From Neolentinus lepideus HHB14362 ss-1 (Eukaryota > Basidiomycota > Agaricomycetes > Gloeophyllales > Gloeophyllaceae), in assembly GCA_001632425.1 (NCBI GenBank), contig KV425602.1:1-64000 (forward strand): a DNA stretch of 64,000 bases. The letters run 5' to 3'. The translations under genes were made by a program, and so were the position numbers. The notes under the pieces were generated by a model that saw only the letters and a program-made list of their open reading frames with translations, was not told where the DNA came from and made no database searches. Below, piece by piece: positions 61,701 through 64,000 of this stretch; position 1 is the stretch's first letter; each line of letters begins with the position of its first letter.

Positions 61701-62837
61701 CTCGTCTTGCACGAGTACGAGTCGTACATGACTAGGCCGATGCTTCGAGAGCAGTGACGGTAGATCTCGCTCTCGTGCCCGATGTCGTCTTGTACGAACA
61801 CGGGAGTCAGTTCGTGATGCGCGGAAGCGTCTCGTCGCACCTGCCCCAACAGCCAGTGCTGTCCTGTATTACCCCCTTGACATCCAGCGGTGTCCCTGAC
61901 GCATGGCGCGAGCGCCGGTGCGCAGCGCGAGGGTTGACGCTTGTACGCGCTGACTGTCGGCTCCACGAATGATGGCTTACAGCACGCGAGCAACAAAAGC
62001 CCTGGACACGGTCCGGGCTGGCGAGATGCACAGTTGGTGAGAGTATGCGCCCATGGAGATCGGTGTTTTCTTACCTTTCTACGCGAGCACTCGCGGCGTC
62101 AGCGAGCGGCGATGGTCGTGACGTGTGCGCTGGAGAGCTGTGCACGCGATGCGGAAGTGAGGACAGCCTGTACAAGCACAGACGTCGGTTCTTATGCTCA
62201 GGCTCGTCAACCTTCGGCCTGCTCCAGCACGAGTGACACCTCGCAGCACGCAAACATGTGCAGGGACCTGAATGATGGTGTCAAGGGGGAAGCACTTACT
62301 CATAGCAAGTGATGCCTTCCTAGCTTCCGAGGCGAGCAACCCCGGCGTCGACAAGTGGCGTCCACGCTGGAGAGAAATGCACGCGGGGGAGTAATGTTCG
62401 TTGCTGTGGTGCGTCGAGGTAGGTGAGTGTGGTGGTCGCGGTTGGAGGGAAGGGCGGTGTAGACGCGACGCCTTGTATTGCAGTGAACGGAATGTTTGTG
62501 TTCGGACACGCGGAGGGTAGGATAGATTTGAATGTAACTTAATAAAGTTTGCAATATACTTGTGATTGCGTACCTTGCAGTGTTCTTCCTACTCGTCGCC
62601 TCGTCTGTCCAAGTGTTATCTCAATATCCAACTAACAAGTGTGATGTACGCTGTAGGCCGATACGAGCATCACTGACCCCAAGTATCGTCTGAGCATCGA
62701 TACACGTGTGGCGAGCATGTGCGCGAGAGTATCAGCGTATGGGGGGAGTGCGGAATATAGCGTGAGGATGGTTGCAGAGCAGAGTGAGGCGAGGATGTCC
62801 AGTTTAAACGCTGCCTGCAGAATTCAAGGAGAGTGCT
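58775..62837. other. Region without a supported gene
   Basis: Frames open on both strands at 59150-60000 (for example LLGSWFDCNGKPRLPPQ plus, SSFELVCAPLFNWHP minus) and a 168-codon minus-strand frame at 60049-60555 have no recognisable domain and no convincing splice structure. 61100-62600 shows only short GC-rich frames. Confidence 0.3.
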
Positions 62838-62925
62838 CACGTGGCGATGTCCTGTGCGGTGCCTCTGCCTCTTCCTCAGCTCGGACCTGCAGCTAGTGAC
62901 GTCACGACAGAGCGCAGCCCATCAG
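62838..62925 (-). pseudogene. Scraps of a duplicated methyltransferase first exon
   Basis: Short blocks from 51421-51560 reappear in order with deletions between them: GCTCACGTGGCGATGTCCT, CTGCCTCTTCCTCAG, GCTCGGACCTG and GTCACGACAGAGCGCAG. No frame survives. It continues directly into the duplicated downstream flank at 62930. Confidence 0.8.
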
Positions 62926-63049
62926 GAACTCAAATCGGGGTCCCACTCCTGTGCCAAGACAACGCGCTACCGAGCTGACGTCACCGCCACGGAATAAAAC
63001 ATATCGTACAAATTACAACATATCGTACAAATTACAACATATCATACGC

Positions 63050-64000
63050 TCACCACCCCAGTTGCTCGAGGGTCCACCCATACACCTCCCCCCTCGCGTC
63101 TCCCTTGTTACACAACCTCTGTCCCCGGTCCAGCGCACTTACTTTCTCAACATCCTCTACTGACAGCTTGGGTATCTGCACATGACAACGTCAGCTGCCT
63201 CACTTGACACTGGTACTGATGGAACTCTAACAATCAAGTTACTCTTCTGGTGCTCTGCATTGGCGCTCTTGGGAACCGCGGCGTTGCCCCGCCAGAGGTG
63301 CCACGCTAGTATGATCTGCGCTGAGGTGACGCCGTACTTGGACGCGAGCGCAGTAATCGTCGGGTCGCTGCGGACGGTCCCGTAGCCTTAAGTTCACCAA
63401 TTTAGCCTGGGTACCACGGGACACGGTTCTTGACCTCCACTTACCCGTCGGCGTGTATGCAATCAACCTGATGCCCTTTGCATCGCAGTACGCTTTGAGC
63501 TCGGGCTGCGCGAGGTACGGGTGCAGCCTATCACACCGTCAAATGACTGCGGCCAGATCGACACGGACGGTTCAGACGTACTCGACCTGGTTCATCGCAG
63601 GGACGACCTTTGCCGTGGGCAACAGCACCTCGAGTCTGAAAGACAGTACTCCATAAATGCAAGGCCACTTTACGGGAACACACGCACGTCTTGATCGAAT
63701 AATTGCTAACCCCAATCGCCCTCGCCTTCCCCGCTGCATACACCTCCTCCATCTGCGCCCACACCTCTGGGATGCTCGGGCTCTCCGTGATCCTGTAGTT
63801 GCCATCTGCGTCCTTCGGGTCCGGGTCGTCGTTGTCGTAGACGTAGCGCTGAGGCCAGTGGACGAGGTACTGTATCGCCCGAGGTGAGTGAGTGTCGATC
63901 TGTCCGACTAATCATGCGAGACTGACTAGATCAACGTAGTCGAGCCCCAGCGCCGTGAGACTGTGGTTCAGCGACTCTGCGACGATGCCTGCGTGGTGCG
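63050..64000 (-). CDS. Aldo-keto reductase, copy 2 (5' end outside window)
   Basis: Nearly identical to 52130-53080 base for base, with the same exon layout: the final TLEQLGW-stop at 63050, then [18 protein letters not shown]...[12 protein letters not shown], and the GVSNYSIKT and YLVHWPQR exons up to the edge. Differences are few: the GYGTVRCDP region reads GYGTVRSDP, and the donor after the KSNLI exon is GTTAGA instead of GTAAGT, which is weaker. The coding frames I could follow are intact, so it may be a working paralogue. The remaining exons lie beyond 64000. Confidence 0.85.

Overview
The window is nuclear DNA of a filamentous basidiomycete, most likely an Agaricomycete and possibly a polypore. 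The reasons are genes cut by many 45-65 bp GT-AG introns, a multi-exon NEDD4/RSP5 ubiquitin ligase, a fungal type-3-copper tyrosinase, a cell-wall-integrity MAP kinase kinase of the fungal Mkk1/2 type, a single-exon mushroom-type F-box protein, and abundant transposon debris. There are no operons or ribosome binding sites. The order is an inference; no search was run.

Layout. 0.4-6.5 kb: a basidiomycete kinase, a small SnoaL/NTF2-like protein, an unresolved coding patch and a gamma-butyrobetaine-dioxygenase-like enzyme. 7-11.2 kb: an unrecognised gene fragment, then RSP5 (C2, three WW, HECT; nine exons, 750 aa). 11.9-15.5 kb: a many-exon tyrosinase on the minus strand with all six copper histidines, and a small 87-aa gene just upstream. 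16.9 kb: an 81-aa double-CxxC protein. 17.9-19.3 kb: a zinc-type alcohol dehydrogenase family enzyme (eight exons, 348 aa). 19.9-27.8 kb: a repeat island with a 23-C run, a 4.9-kb palindrome with two nested insertions (each with a 4-bp target duplication), and inverted RecQ-helicase and transposon-ORF fragments. 29.5-31.4 kb: F-box protein. 31.7-32.6 kb: a non-autonomous hAT-like element with a perfect 8-bp target duplication. 32.9-34.6 kb: an aldo-keto reductase in 13 exons, one of 14 bp. 37.9-39.4 kb: the MAPKK. 41.6-44.2 kb: an ankyrin-MYND protein and a convergent four-helix membrane protein. 45-47 kb: a MITE, a second copy of the CxxC protein and a third broken copy. 48.2-50 kb: a hypothetical protein whose 3' end has decayed into a repeat array. 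50.4-53.6 kb: a membrane-anchored methyltransferase and a second aldo-keto reductase. This last pair reappears at 62.8-64.0 kb as a duplication in which the methyltransferase is reduced to scraps.

The genes do not form one pathway. RSP5, the MAPKK and the dehydrogenases look like ordinary core genes. Novelty is concentrated in the repeat island at 20-28 kb, the small CxxC family, and the self-duplicating tails at 46 and 49 kb. Exon coordinates given are hand-spliced: phases were checked by eye, but no transcript evidence was available.
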